From Defluviitaleaceae bacterium (GTDB lineage: Bacteria; Bacillota; Clostridia; Lachnospirales; WQUN01): a stretch of DNA of 6,405 nucleotides. Every line of letters begins with the position of its first letter. Positions within the stretch are counted from its first letter, which is position 1. Shown here in pieces: positions 1 to 6,114 of this stretch. The DNA lies in NCBI GenBank assembly GCA_009783395.1, contig WRHA01000300.1, positions 1 through 6,405 on the forward strand. Reading direction: 5' to 3'. The notes under the pieces are model-generated. The model did not search any database, was not told the origin of the DNA, and saw only the letters and a program-made list of their open reading frames with translations. The position numbers were made by a program, and so were the translations under genes.

Positions 1-2076
1 GGGCTTGACTAAGCGTGCGGTGTGAATGCCGTCTTGCGCGTTAATCGATGTCAGCGGCTCGAAATCATCTTTGAGGATGTCGCTGAGAAACAATAAGTAC
101 GAAGGAGTGTCGTCAATAAGCAGGACTTTTCGCTTGCTTGCAGCCCCTTTTGACACAGGCGCGACGGATGAAATTTCCATATCCTTGATCGCTTCATTTA
201 TATTGCTCAAAAGCTCAACCAGCTTGCCGATAAAAATCGTATTATTTATCGCGATGAAGGACTCATCATCACGCTCGGCTGCTTTTTCAAGCGCGTCGGC
301 ATCCTTGGAAATTTCGTTTGCGCCGATGTTTTCCGAGATGCTGTTAAGCGCGTGTGCATAAACGTGATAAGTTTTCAAGTCGCCTTTTTCTGCATATATA
401 CGCAGGTTTTTCACAAGACCCGCGCCATTTTTGAAGTATTCCTTCAGCACGCGCAAATAAATATCCGCGTCTCCCCCCATTTTTGCAACACCTTTTTTTA
501 CATCGATGCCCGCGATTTTAAAACTCGATAAATCCGTGGTTGGGCGCGGCGCGTCCTCATCCGGGGTTTCAAGCTGCTTATCCAAGGGGATCCATGTTTC
601 CAAAATTTCGTTTAGTGCGCCGGCGTTTATCGGCTTTGCCAAATATCCGTTAATGCCGCTTTTTTTAAAAAGCTCTGCATTTTCCGTGTTCGCTGTTTGT
701 GCGATAACGGGGATGCTTTCGCATCCGGGAATTTTGCGAATGGAGGCGGTGGCTTCTGCTCCGGTCATTTTTGGCATAAGGTAATCCATTAAAATTAAAT
801 CGTAATGGGTCTTTTTTACCGCACCAATTGCCGCTTCGCCGCTTTTGCAAAAATCAATCTGCATTTTGTACGGGCGCAAAAATCCTTCCGCAACGGTCAA
901 ATTCGCGCTTACATCATCAACAACAAGAATGCGTGCATCAGGCGCGATAAAGGTGGGCTTTTTAAACGAACGGTTCGACTTTTTAATGCCGGAAGCGTCC
1001 GCATCATTGCAAATACTTTGCGTTAATGAAACCGTAAAAATCGAACCCGCGCCGACCGCCGACACAACTGAAATTCTCCCGCCCATCTGCTCCACAAGAC
1101 CCCTCGTAAGCGTAAGCCCAAGGCCTGCGCCTTCAATGGTCTCGCTGTCAAACTGGGTAAAGGGCGCGAAAATATTTTCTTGATCTTCCTCTTTAATGCC
1201 TCTGCCTGTGTCCTCGACGACAATCGTAAGCTCGACGGTTTCGTCAAATGCTTTGCCTTCGATTGAAAGGGAAATGTAGCCAATGTCCGTGAATTTTACG
1301 GCGTTTGACAAGAGGTGTGTTAAAACCTGACGCATTCTTTCTTCGTCGCCGACAAGAACGCCGGGCAAATCCTTGTCCACATAAACTTTAATCTCCAAAT
1401 CCGAACATTCCTGCGCAGAATGTACCGCTTCATCAACAAGCGATGCAAAATCGTATTTTTTCTTCGCAAGCTTAAGCTCGCCGCGCTCCATTTTTTTGAA
1501 ATCCATTATGTCGGTTATCGCAAGCAGGAGCTTGCGGCCGGACTCGCTGATAATTTGCGTATACTTGCGAACTTCGTCGGGCATATCAGCATTCAATCCG
1601 AGCTCTGAAAGCCCCATAATCGCGTTCATCGGCGAGCGAATGCCGTAGCCGATTTTCTCCCAAAAATCGGAGTTGTCGCGGTTTTCAACAAGGGCAACTT
1701 CTGTTTGAACGAGCTTTGTTACGTCGATTAAAAGCCCCTCGATTATGTGCGGCATACCGCTGTTGTCTGTTTCAACGACCCGACTTCGTGAGAAAACGCG
1801 CTTTCGTTCGCCCGATTTTGTTAAAATCCAAAACGTCGCCTCAAGCGGCAGTCCCAACGCTAACGTTGACCTGTGCAACTTTGCAACTCTCTTGGCATCA
1901 TCCGAGCAGATAATGTCTGCAAGACCTCGCCCGTTTGCAAGTTCACCCGACATATATTCAGTAAGAGCCTCACAGCCATCGCTTACAAATTCAAACGGTA
2001 ACATCGGCAACTTGAAAACACACCGATAACTCATACCCGGAAGCCTGTCCAACATTTTTGCTTTCATGTTTTCCAT
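1..2076 (-). CDS. Hybrid sensor histidine kinase (PAS-HisKA-HATPase-REC-Hpt-REC), 3' end beyond window, H-box His replaced by Tyr
   Basis: The reading frame is open for 692 codons and runs off the window start, so the C-terminus is missing. No membrane segment is visible, so it is probably cytoplasmic. Domains in order: PAS-like sensor (about 10-125); degenerate HisKA (about 135-205); HATPase_c (about 240-352) with N-box N258, G1 box DTGRGI (289-294), F-box (302-310) and G2 GAGLGL (316-321); receiver (about 381-495) with D387/D388, phosphoacceptor D430, T461 and K481; Hpt (about 520-630) with H575 in AHALNSISENIGA; and the start of a second receiver from 648, with D655/D656. In the H-box, IGYGIRSPMNAIMG aligns with the usual MSHEIRTPMNAI, so the phosphoacceptor His is Y144 and the next Glu is G145. 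ATP binding and downstream phosphorelay sites are kept. The ATG at 2076 is preferred over the in-frame ATG at 2085 because GAGGGG lies nine bases before it. It follows the CheB-like gene by 13 bases, so the two are probably one operon. The ligand is unknown. Confidence 0.93.
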   Translation of the reverse strand, partial: MENMKAKMLDRLPGMSYRCVFKLPMLPFEFVSDGCEALTEYMSGELANGRGLADIICSDDAKRVAKLHRSTLALGLPLEATFWILTKSGERKRVFSRSRVVETDNSGMPHIIEGLLIDVTKLVQTEVALVENRDNSDFWEKIGYGIRSPMNAIMGLSELGLNADMPDEVRKYTQIISESGRKLLLAITDIMDFKKMERGELKLAKKKYDFASLVDEAVHSAQECSDLEIKVYVDKDLPGVLVGDEERMRQVLTHLLSNAVKFTDIGYISLSIEGKAFDETVELTIVVEDTGRGIKEEDQENIFAPFTQFDSETIEGAGLGLTLTRGLVEQMGGRISVVSAVGAGSIFTVSLTQSICNDADASGIKKSNRSFKKPTFIAPDARILVVDDVSANLTVAEGFLRPYKMQIDFCKSGEAAIGAVKKTHYDLILMDYLMPKMTGAEATASIRKIPGCESIPVIAQTANTENAELFKKSGINGYLAKPINAGALNEILETWIPLDKQLETPDEDAPRPTTDLSSFKIAGIDVKKGVAKMGGDADIYLRVLKEYFKNGAGLVKNLRIYAEKGDLKTYHVYAHALNSISENIGANEISKDADALEKAAERDDESFIAINNTIFIGKLVELLSNINEAIKDMEISSVAPVSKGAASKRKVLLIDDTPSYLLFLSDILKDDFEPLTSINAQDGIHTARLVKP

Positions 2077-2085
2077 AAATGCCAT

Positions 2086-2091
2086 CCCCTC
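2086..2091 (-). promoter_or_regulatory. Ribosome binding site of the hybrid kinase, overlapping the cheB-like stop codon
   Basis: On the minus strand GAGGGG overlaps the TGA stop of the methylesterase gene (2092-2090) and sits nine bases before the ATG at 2076. It touches the alternative in-frame ATG at 2085, leaving no spacer, so it decides the start in favour of 2076. The overlap suggests translational coupling of the two genes. Confidence 0.7.
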
Positions 2092-2659
2092 ATATCAGTG
2101 ATAATATTTTTGCCGAAATTTCTTCCGGCGTTAATTCGGTTTCAACCGCTCCTATTTCCTTTGCGACCTTAGGCATACCATACACAGCACAGCTTTTTTC
2201 GTTTTGCCCGAGGGTTATCGCGCCCGCCTTTCGCATTTGTAAAAGGCCCTTTGCGCCATCTTTGCCTATACCTGTTAAAATAACGCCGATTGCGTCGTTT
2301 CCGACCTCGGCGGCAACCGATTGAAAAAGCTCATCTGCAGACGGGATAACAAATTCAACCTTTTCACCATAATAGCACTCCGTCACAAGGTTGCCGCCAC
2401 GGCTTACAACCTTCATATGAAGTCCCGCAGGCGCGATAAGCACTTTTCCGTGAGACAAAACATCTCCCGTTTTTGCTTCCTTCACCGAAAGCTGCGAAAC
2501 CTGATCTATTCGCCCTGCAAAAAGTCTCGCTATCCCCGGCTGCAAATGCATGACAATGACAATTGGCGGGGTGTGCGCAGGCAGAGGCAAAAGCACCTTC
2601 TGCAAGGCCTCAATCCCACCCATCGACACTCCAATCGCAATCAGCCTAATCTTGCTCAT
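2090..2659 (-). CDS. cheB-like: Stand-alone CheB-type protein-glutamate methylesterase domain
   Basis: This 189-residue protein is only the CheB catalytic domain. In chemosensory systems that domain removes methyl groups from, or deamidates, glutamate/glutamine side chains of receptors in the cytoplasm. The Ser-His-Asp triad is visible: S12 in GVSMGG, H38 in VMHLQPG, and D134 in LTGIGKDGAKGL. The family signature SCAVYGMPKVA is at 156-166. Full CheB is about 350 residues with an N-terminal receiver that controls the esterase; that receiver is absent here, so activity must be unregulated or controlled in trans. The ATG at 2659 places MSKIRLIAIG directly at the first beta strand. A GTG at 2686 would add nine Gly-rich residues and is less likely. 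A GGTGG about eight bases upstream is a weak ribosome binding site. The hybrid kinase follows at once. No CheR or chemoreceptor is in the window, so the substrate is unknown and may not be a chemoreceptor. Confidence 0.9.
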   Translation of the reverse strand: MSKIRLIAIGVSMGGIEALQKVLLPLPAHTPPIVIVMHLQPGIARLFAGRIDQVSQLSVKEAKTGDVLSHGKVLIAPAGLHMKVVSRGGNLVTECYYGEKVEFVIPSADELFQSVAAEVGNDAIGVILTGIGKDGAKGLLQMRKAGAITLGQNEKSCAVYGMPKVAKEIGAVETELTPEEISAKILSLI

Positions 2660-2696
2660 TTTAAAACCACCAACCCCGTCCCCCACTATGTAATAT

Positions 2697-2719
2697 GATA
2701 CGCCGCATTCGGGCGTATC
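2697..2719 (-). terminator. Perfect 8-bp hairpin after the dehydrogenase gene, possible weak terminator
   Basis: GATACGCC (2697-2704) and GGCGTATC (2712-2719) are perfect inverted repeats around a 7-base loop, starting eight bases past the dehydrogenase stop codon on the minus strand. The bases that follow on that strand (ATATTACAT) are AT-rich but not a T-run, so intrinsic termination would be weak. It may instead be a 3'-end stabilising or processing hairpin, leaving partial read-through into the cheB-like gene, which has no clear promoter of its own. Confidence 0.45.
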
Positions 2720-2726
2720 TTTAAAA

Positions 2727-3932
2727 CTATTCTACCAAAACAGGCGAGAAATCCTCAACCCACGGCAAGCCCCATTTATTAAGTGCGTCCATAAACGGGT
2801 CCGGGTCGAACTCCTCGACATTGTAAACGCCGGGTTTCTTCCATGCTCCGTTTATTACGAGCATCGCGCCTATCATCGCAGGCACGCCCGTTGTGTAAGA
2901 AATGGCCTGCGATTGGACTTCGGCGTAGCACGCTTGGTGGTCGCAGACATTGTAGACGTAGTAATTTACAGTTTTGCCGTCTTTTACACCGGTGAAAATG
3001 CATCCGATATTTGTTTTGCCGACGGTGCGAGGCCCCAAAGTTGCAGGGTCGGGAAGAACCGCCTTTAAAAATTGCAACGGAACGATCTTTTTGCCCTCGA
3101 AGTCTATCGGCTCAATCGACGTCATACCGACGTTTTCGAGGCATTTTAAATGCGTCAAATATGACTGCCCGAACGTCATAAAAAAGCGGATACGCTTTAT
3201 ACCGTTCAGGTTTTGCGCGAGGGATTCGAGTTCCTCGTGATATAAAAGATACATATCCTTTTTGCCGATTTGAGGAAAATCATACACTCGCTTGATTTCC
3301 ATCGGTGCGGTTTCCACCCATTCTCCGTGTTGCCAGTACCGACCGTTTGCCGTGACCTCGCGGATATTTATCTCCGGGTTGAAATTTGTTGCAAAGGGGT
3401 ATCCGTGGTCGCCCGCATTTGCATCCAGGATGTCGAGATAATGTATTTCGTCAAAATAATGCTTTTGTGCGTACGCGCTGAAAACTCCGGTTACACCCGG
3501 GTCGAAGCCGCATCCGAGAACCGCCGTTATTCCTGCTTTTTCAAAACGCTCGCGATACGCCCATTGCCACGAATATTCAAACTTTGCAGTATCAAGCGGC
3601 TCGTAGTTTGCTGTGTCGAGATAGTGTGTTTTTGTGGCAAGGCACGCATCCATTATTGTTAAATCCTGATACGGCAACGCGAGATTTATTACGATTTCCG
3701 GCTCAAATTTTTCGATAAGCGCGACTACCTCGTCGGTGTTATCCGCGTCAACCTGTGCCGTGTGGATTTTTGTTTCAACGCCTTTTTTTTCCAAATACCC
3801 CTTTACCTCATCACATTTCGATACAGTACGGCTCGCTATAATTATCTCCGAAAATATTTTTGAGTTTTGGCAACATTTGTGAATCGTTACCTTTGCCACG
3901 CCACCGCAACCGATTATTAAAGCCTTCGCCAT
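2727..3932 (-). CDS. Carboxynorspermidine/carboxyspermidine dehydrogenase-like enzyme (saccharopine dehydrogenase family)
   Basis: This 401-residue cytoplasmic enzyme resembles carboxynorspermidine dehydrogenases (CASDH). These use NADPH to condense aspartate semialdehyde with diaminopropane or putrescine, giving carboxynorspermidine or carboxyspermidine, which a separate decarboxylase converts to norspermidine or spermidine. A Rossmann nucleotide-binding loop GCGGVAKV starts at residue 8. Family stretches include LDTANYEP, GCGFDPGVTGVF, ATNFNPEINIREV, and the C-terminal FDPDPFMDALNKWGLPWVE. The length is typical of the family and no residue loss is apparent. The ATG at 3932 is well supported by GGAGGAG (3947-3941) eight bases upstream. 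The gene is divergent from the carboxypeptidase gene and ends 67 bases before the cheB-like start. No carboxynorspermidine decarboxylase is adjacent in this window, though the two are often neighbours. Saccharopine dehydrogenase proper (lysine metabolism) is the main alternative; the C-terminal signature favours the polyamine enzyme. Confidence 0.87.
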   Translation of the reverse strand: MAKALIIGCGGVAKVTIHKCCQNSKIFSEIIIASRTVSKCDEVKGYLEKKGVETKIHTAQVDADNTDEVVALIEKFEPEIVINLALPYQDLTIMDACLATKTHYLDTANYEPLDTAKFEYSWQWAYRERFEKAGITAVLGCGFDPGVTGVFSAYAQKHYFDEIHYLDILDANAGDHGYPFATNFNPEINIREVTANGRYWQHGEWVETAPMEIKRVYDFPQIGKKDMYLLYHEELESLAQNLNGIKRIRFFMTFGQSYLTHLKCLENVGMTSIEPIDFEGKKIVPLQFLKAVLPDPATLGPRTVGKTNIGCIFTGVKDGKTVNYYVYNVCDHQACYAEVQSQAISYTTGVPAMIGAMLVINGAWKKPGVYNVEEFDPDPFMDALNKWGLPWVEDFSPVLVE

Positions 3933-4029
3933 AAAATCATCTCCTCCAATGGATTATGCATAAAAATTACAAAAAAGTCCAACCTAATTTCAAACAAGAC
4001 CCTATAAGAATTTAGAGAGGATTTTATCT
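3933..4029. promoter_or_regulatory. Divergent intergenic region with weak promoter candidates
   Basis: This 97-base AT-rich gap separates the divergently read dehydrogenase and carboxypeptidase genes and must hold both promoters. On the minus strand TTGGAC (3982-3977) and CATAAT (3958-3953) are 18 bases apart; the -10 is good and the -35 poor, and the implied start would leave a very short leader. On the plus strand TATAAG (4003-4008) is a possible -10 without a matching -35. Both ribosome binding sites are clear: GGAGGAG for the left gene and AGAGAGG (4014-4020) for the right. Confidence 0.35.
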
Positions 4030-5208
4030 ATGAGAAAAATTTTTGCATTTATACTTGTGTTTACGTTTTGTTTGAACATTTGTGTTGCTTATGCGGATCC
4101 GAGTTTAGCTATTGATGCTAAAGCGTCGCTCTTAATGGAAGCCGAAACAGGAAAGATTTTGCACGAACATAACGCACACGAAAAACTTGCGCCGGCAAGC
4201 GTTACAAAGGTTATGACAATGCTTCTTATTTATGAAGCGTTGGATCAAGAGCGCGTTAAATGGGATGACGTTGTTACCGTTAGCGCACATGCGGCATCGA
4301 TGGGCGGGTCACAAATTTTTCTCGAACAGGAAGAGAAGCAAACCGTGCGCGATTTGGTAAAATCCATTGTTATTGCGTCGGCGAACGACGCCGCCGTTGC
4401 GATGGCTGAGTTTATCGCGGGAAGCGAAGAGGCGTTTGTCTCGCAAATGAACGCAAAGGCGGCTTCGCTCGGCATGGAGAACACGCATTTTTTAAATGCT
4501 TGCGGGCTTGATGCCGACGGGCATTTGACAACTGCTCATGACATCGCGCTTATGTCACGCGAATTAATTTTAAAATACCCCGAGGTTTTCGACTACACAA
4601 CCATCAGGCTTGACAAGATAATTCATCGCACCGCTCGCGGCGAGGAAGAATTCGGGCTTACAAACACGAACAAGCTTATTCGTAGCTATTCCGGCGCGAC
4701 GGGCCTTAAAACGGGTTCGACATCACAGGCATTGTATTGCATTTCCGCCACTGCCGAAAAGGAAGGGATGCAGTTGATTGCCGTTGTTCTCGCCGCACCC
4801 GATCCCACAATTCGTTTTGGTGGCGCAATGAAAATGTTCGACTATGGTTATGCAAATTACGCGCTCGTTTCAAAAGAAGAAACCGGCGCGTCGATGGGTG
4901 AAGTCCGCGTTTACAAGGGTACAACCGAAACTGCGCCCGCTGTAATTAAAGAGCAAGTAAACATGCTTGCTCCCAAGGGGAAGCATGTTGAGCTTTCCGG
5001 CGAAGTCGTGTTGGCCGATTTCCTCGACGCGCCCGTTGCCGAAGGCACAGTCGTCGGCGAGGTAATTTACACATGGGAAGGCGCGGAAGTCGGACGCAGC
5101 GAGCTTATAATTCCGCAGGAAATCGAACGCGCAAGCGTATGGATGATAATGGAGCGACTATTCGAACGCTGGATCTTCAGCACGCCAAGCACGCCAAGCG
5201 TGCAATGA
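4030..5208 (+). CDS. Secreted D-alanyl-D-alanine carboxypeptidase, DacF/PBP5-like (peptidase S11)
   Basis: This 392-residue low-molecular-weight penicillin-binding protein should trim the terminal D-Ala from peptidoglycan pentapeptides outside the cell membrane, limiting cross-linking. A signal peptide covers residues 1-22: MRK, a hydrophobic core, then a likely cut after VAYA. The three active-site motifs are intact: S57-V-T-K60 (nucleophile Ser), S116-A-N118, and K226-T-G228. The catalytic domain spans about 24-265, and a PBP5-type C-terminal beta domain runs from about 280 to 370. The tail around IERASVWMIMERLFERWIF looks like the amphipathic helix that holds S11 enzymes to the membrane face, and it ends in a short STPSTP repeat. 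The ATG at 4030 is supported by AGAGAGG nine bases upstream. A strong terminator follows, so it is probably a single-gene unit. Resemblance to sporulation DacF is general; a vegetative DacA role cannot be excluded, and no sporulation genes are in the window. Confidence 0.95.
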   Translation: MRKIFAFILVFTFCLNICVAYADPSLAIDAKASLLMEAETGKILHEHNAHEKLAPASVTKVMTMLLIYEALDQERVKWDDVVTVSAHAASMGGSQIFLEQEEKQTVRDLVKSIVIASANDAAVAMAEFIAGSEEAFVSQMNAKAASLGMENTHFLNACGLDADGHLTTAHDIALMSRELILKYPEVFDYTTIRLDKIIHRTARGEEEFGLTNTNKLIRSYSGATGLKTGSTSQALYCISATAEKEGMQLIAVVLAAPDPTIRFGGAMKMFDYGYANYALVSKEETGASMGEVRVYKGTTETAPAVIKEQVNMLAPKGKHVELSGEVVLADFLDAPVAEGTVVGEVIYTWEGAEVGRSELIIPQEIERASVWMIMERLFERWIFSTPSTPSVQ

Positions 5209-5272
5209 ACACCGTGGGCATGTTTGCGTGGCGGAGTGTTCGTCTCGAAGCCGGTGTTTTCGGTTTAAAAAG

Positions 5273-5313
5273 AATCGGTGCGGGTGGTGTCGCTGCTCGC
5301 ACCGATTTTTTTT
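5273..5313 (+). terminator. Rho-independent terminator of the carboxypeptidase gene
   Basis: A perfect 10-bp stem, AATCGGTGCG (5273-5282) with CGCACCGATT (5298-5307), closes a 15-base loop and runs into a run of eight T residues (5306-5313). It lies 64 bases past the carboxypeptidase stop codon and separates that gene from the downstream oxidoreductase. Confidence 0.9.
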
Positions 5314-5328
5314 GCTTGTTTCACAAGC
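5314..5328. repeat. 15-bp inverted repeat overlapping the -35 box, candidate operator
   Basis: GCTTGT and ACAAGC form a perfect 6-bp inverted repeat around TTC. It starts just after the terminator T-run and covers the candidate -35 hexamer of the oxidoreductase promoter. A dimeric repressor binding here would block transcription. No regulator gene is visible nearby, and a 15-bp palindrome can arise by chance. Confidence 0.35.
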
Positions 5329-5344
5329 TCATTAATAGTATAAC
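5316..5344 (+). promoter_or_regulatory. Probable sigma-A-type promoter of the flavin oxidoreductase gene
   Basis: TTGTTT (5316-5321) and TATAAC (5339-5344) are separated by 17 bases. The -10 matches consensus at five of six positions and the -35 keeps TTG. The predicted start near 5351 would give a leader of about 15 bases, just enough to include AGGAGGG (5354-5360). The upstream terminator makes a separate promoter here necessary. Confidence 0.5.
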
Positions 5345-5365
5345 AATAGAGAGAGGAGGGATCGT

Positions 5366-6025
5366 GTGTTTAAAAAATTACTTATTGTAAACGCTACTCC
5401 AAAAACGGATGGGCTTACTTATTCATTCGTTGAAGCGGCAGAAGAATCCGCCAAAAGCCTCGGGCTTGAGGCGGAAACATTGCGGCTGTCGAGCCTGAAT
5501 TTGCAAAAATGCGCAATGTGCTATGATGGCTGGGGAATCTGCTTTAAGGAACACAGATGCATTTTCGGCGACAAAGACGGCTTTGACGATGTTCAAAAAA
5601 CCATTGCTTCAGCCGACGCGTATGTGTATGTAAGCCCGGTGTATTGGGGCGAATACAGCGAGGAGTTGAAGGTTTTTTGGGACAAACTGCGCCGCTGTGA
5701 AACAACCAAACAATGGGACGACAAAAACGACGTCGAATCCGGACACAAAAACAAACCTGCTATAATCGTTGCGGTTGCGGGTGGCGGAGGCGGCGGCATT
5801 CTCAGTACACTAACGGCAATGGAACGCGCCGTCGACCAAGTCGGCTCTCATTCGGGAAGCCAAAACGGCACTGCCGGGATTTTTGATTACATCGGCGTAA
5901 ACCGTTGGAACCAGACGTATAAACGCGAAGCATTAAAAGCCGCGATTGCAGAAATGACAGCCATTTGCCGCGACAACAAGCCTGTCGCCACAATGAATCA
6001 TTTGGCGGATTTGGAGAAATTCTAA
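5366..6025 (+). CDS. Flavodoxin-fold NAD(P)H-dependent FMN reductase-like oxidoreductase with four-cysteine motif
   Basis: This 219-residue cytoplasmic protein looks like an NADPH-dependent FMN reductase family member, which binds FMN and passes electrons from NAD(P)H to an acceptor; the physiological acceptor is unknown. The N-terminal KKLLIVNATPKTDGLT is the first beta strand and phosphate-binding loop of the flavodoxin fold. SPVYWGEYSEELKVFWDKL (90-108) is the family's flavin-binding segment, followed by AVAGGGGGG (136-144). Cysteines C49, C52, C59 and C65 then DD (74-75) form a CX2CX6CX5C pattern, like that of iron-sulfur flavoproteins and related reductases but with wider spacing, so a bound 4Fe-4S cluster is possible, not shown. 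The start is GTG at 5366, supported by AGGAGGG (5354-5360) five bases upstream; no in-frame ATG is near. It has its own promoter candidate and a terminator, so it is probably monocistronic. Confidence 0.88.
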   Translation: MFKKLLIVNATPKTDGLTYSFVEAAEESAKSLGLEAETLRLSSLNLQKCAMCYDGWGICFKEHRCIFGDKDGFDDVQKTIASADAYVYVSPVYWGEYSEELKVFWDKLRRCETTKQWDDKNDVESGHKNKPAIIVAVAGGGGGGILSTLTAMERAVDQVGSHSGSQNGTAGIFDYIGVNRWNQTYKREALKAAIAEMTAICRDNKPVATMNHLADLEKF

Positions 6026-6050
6026 AACGCTTGTGAAAACAAAAAAAACA

Positions 6051-6095
6051 GGCTATTGCCAACCCCTTTAAAGGTCAGCAATAGCCCGTTTTATT
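6051..6095. terminator. Bidirectional rho-independent terminator between convergent genes
   Basis: GGCTATTGC (6051-6059) and GCAATAGCC (6078-6086) form a perfect 9-bp stem, with an additional small palindrome CCTTTAAAGG in the loop. On the plus strand the stem is followed by a T-rich tract (GTTTTATTTT). On the minus strand it is followed by a run of eight T residues (complement of 6041-6048). It can end both the oxidoreductase transcript and the convergent surface-protein transcript. Confidence 0.9.
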
Positions 6096-6114
6096 TTATT
6101 GCGTGTGTTAATCG

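Noticed and set aside
2083..2093. Alternative starts for the hybrid kinase at ATG 2093 or ATG 2085
   Set aside because: The ATG at 2093 is in another frame and stops after nine codons; the one at 2085 abuts the GAGGGG ribosome binding site with no spacer.
26..2324. Several plus-strand frames of 60-112 codons across 26-2324
   Set aside because: They lie antisense to the hybrid kinase and methylesterase genes, have no recognisable domains, and lack good ribosome binding sites; they are shadows of the minus-strand genes.
2090..2686. Longer version of the CheB-like protein starting at GTG 2686
   Set aside because: It adds only MGDGVGGFK before the natural first beta strand; the ATG at 2659 fits the family's N-terminus better.
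4003..4008. TATAAG as a -10 box for the carboxypeptidase gene
   Set aside because: No acceptable -35 sits 16-18 bases upstream, so it is mentioned only as a weak candidate in the intergenic entry.
5181..5198. Tandem CACGCCAAG repeat at the 3' end of the carboxypeptidase gene
   Set aside because: It is only two copies and encodes the STPSTP tail; too short to call a repeat element.
5073..5390. Plus-strand frame of 105 codons overlapping the carboxypeptidase end, its terminator and the oxidoreductase start
   Set aside because: It overlaps two real genes and crosses a strong terminator, has no ribosome binding site of note and no recognisable domain.
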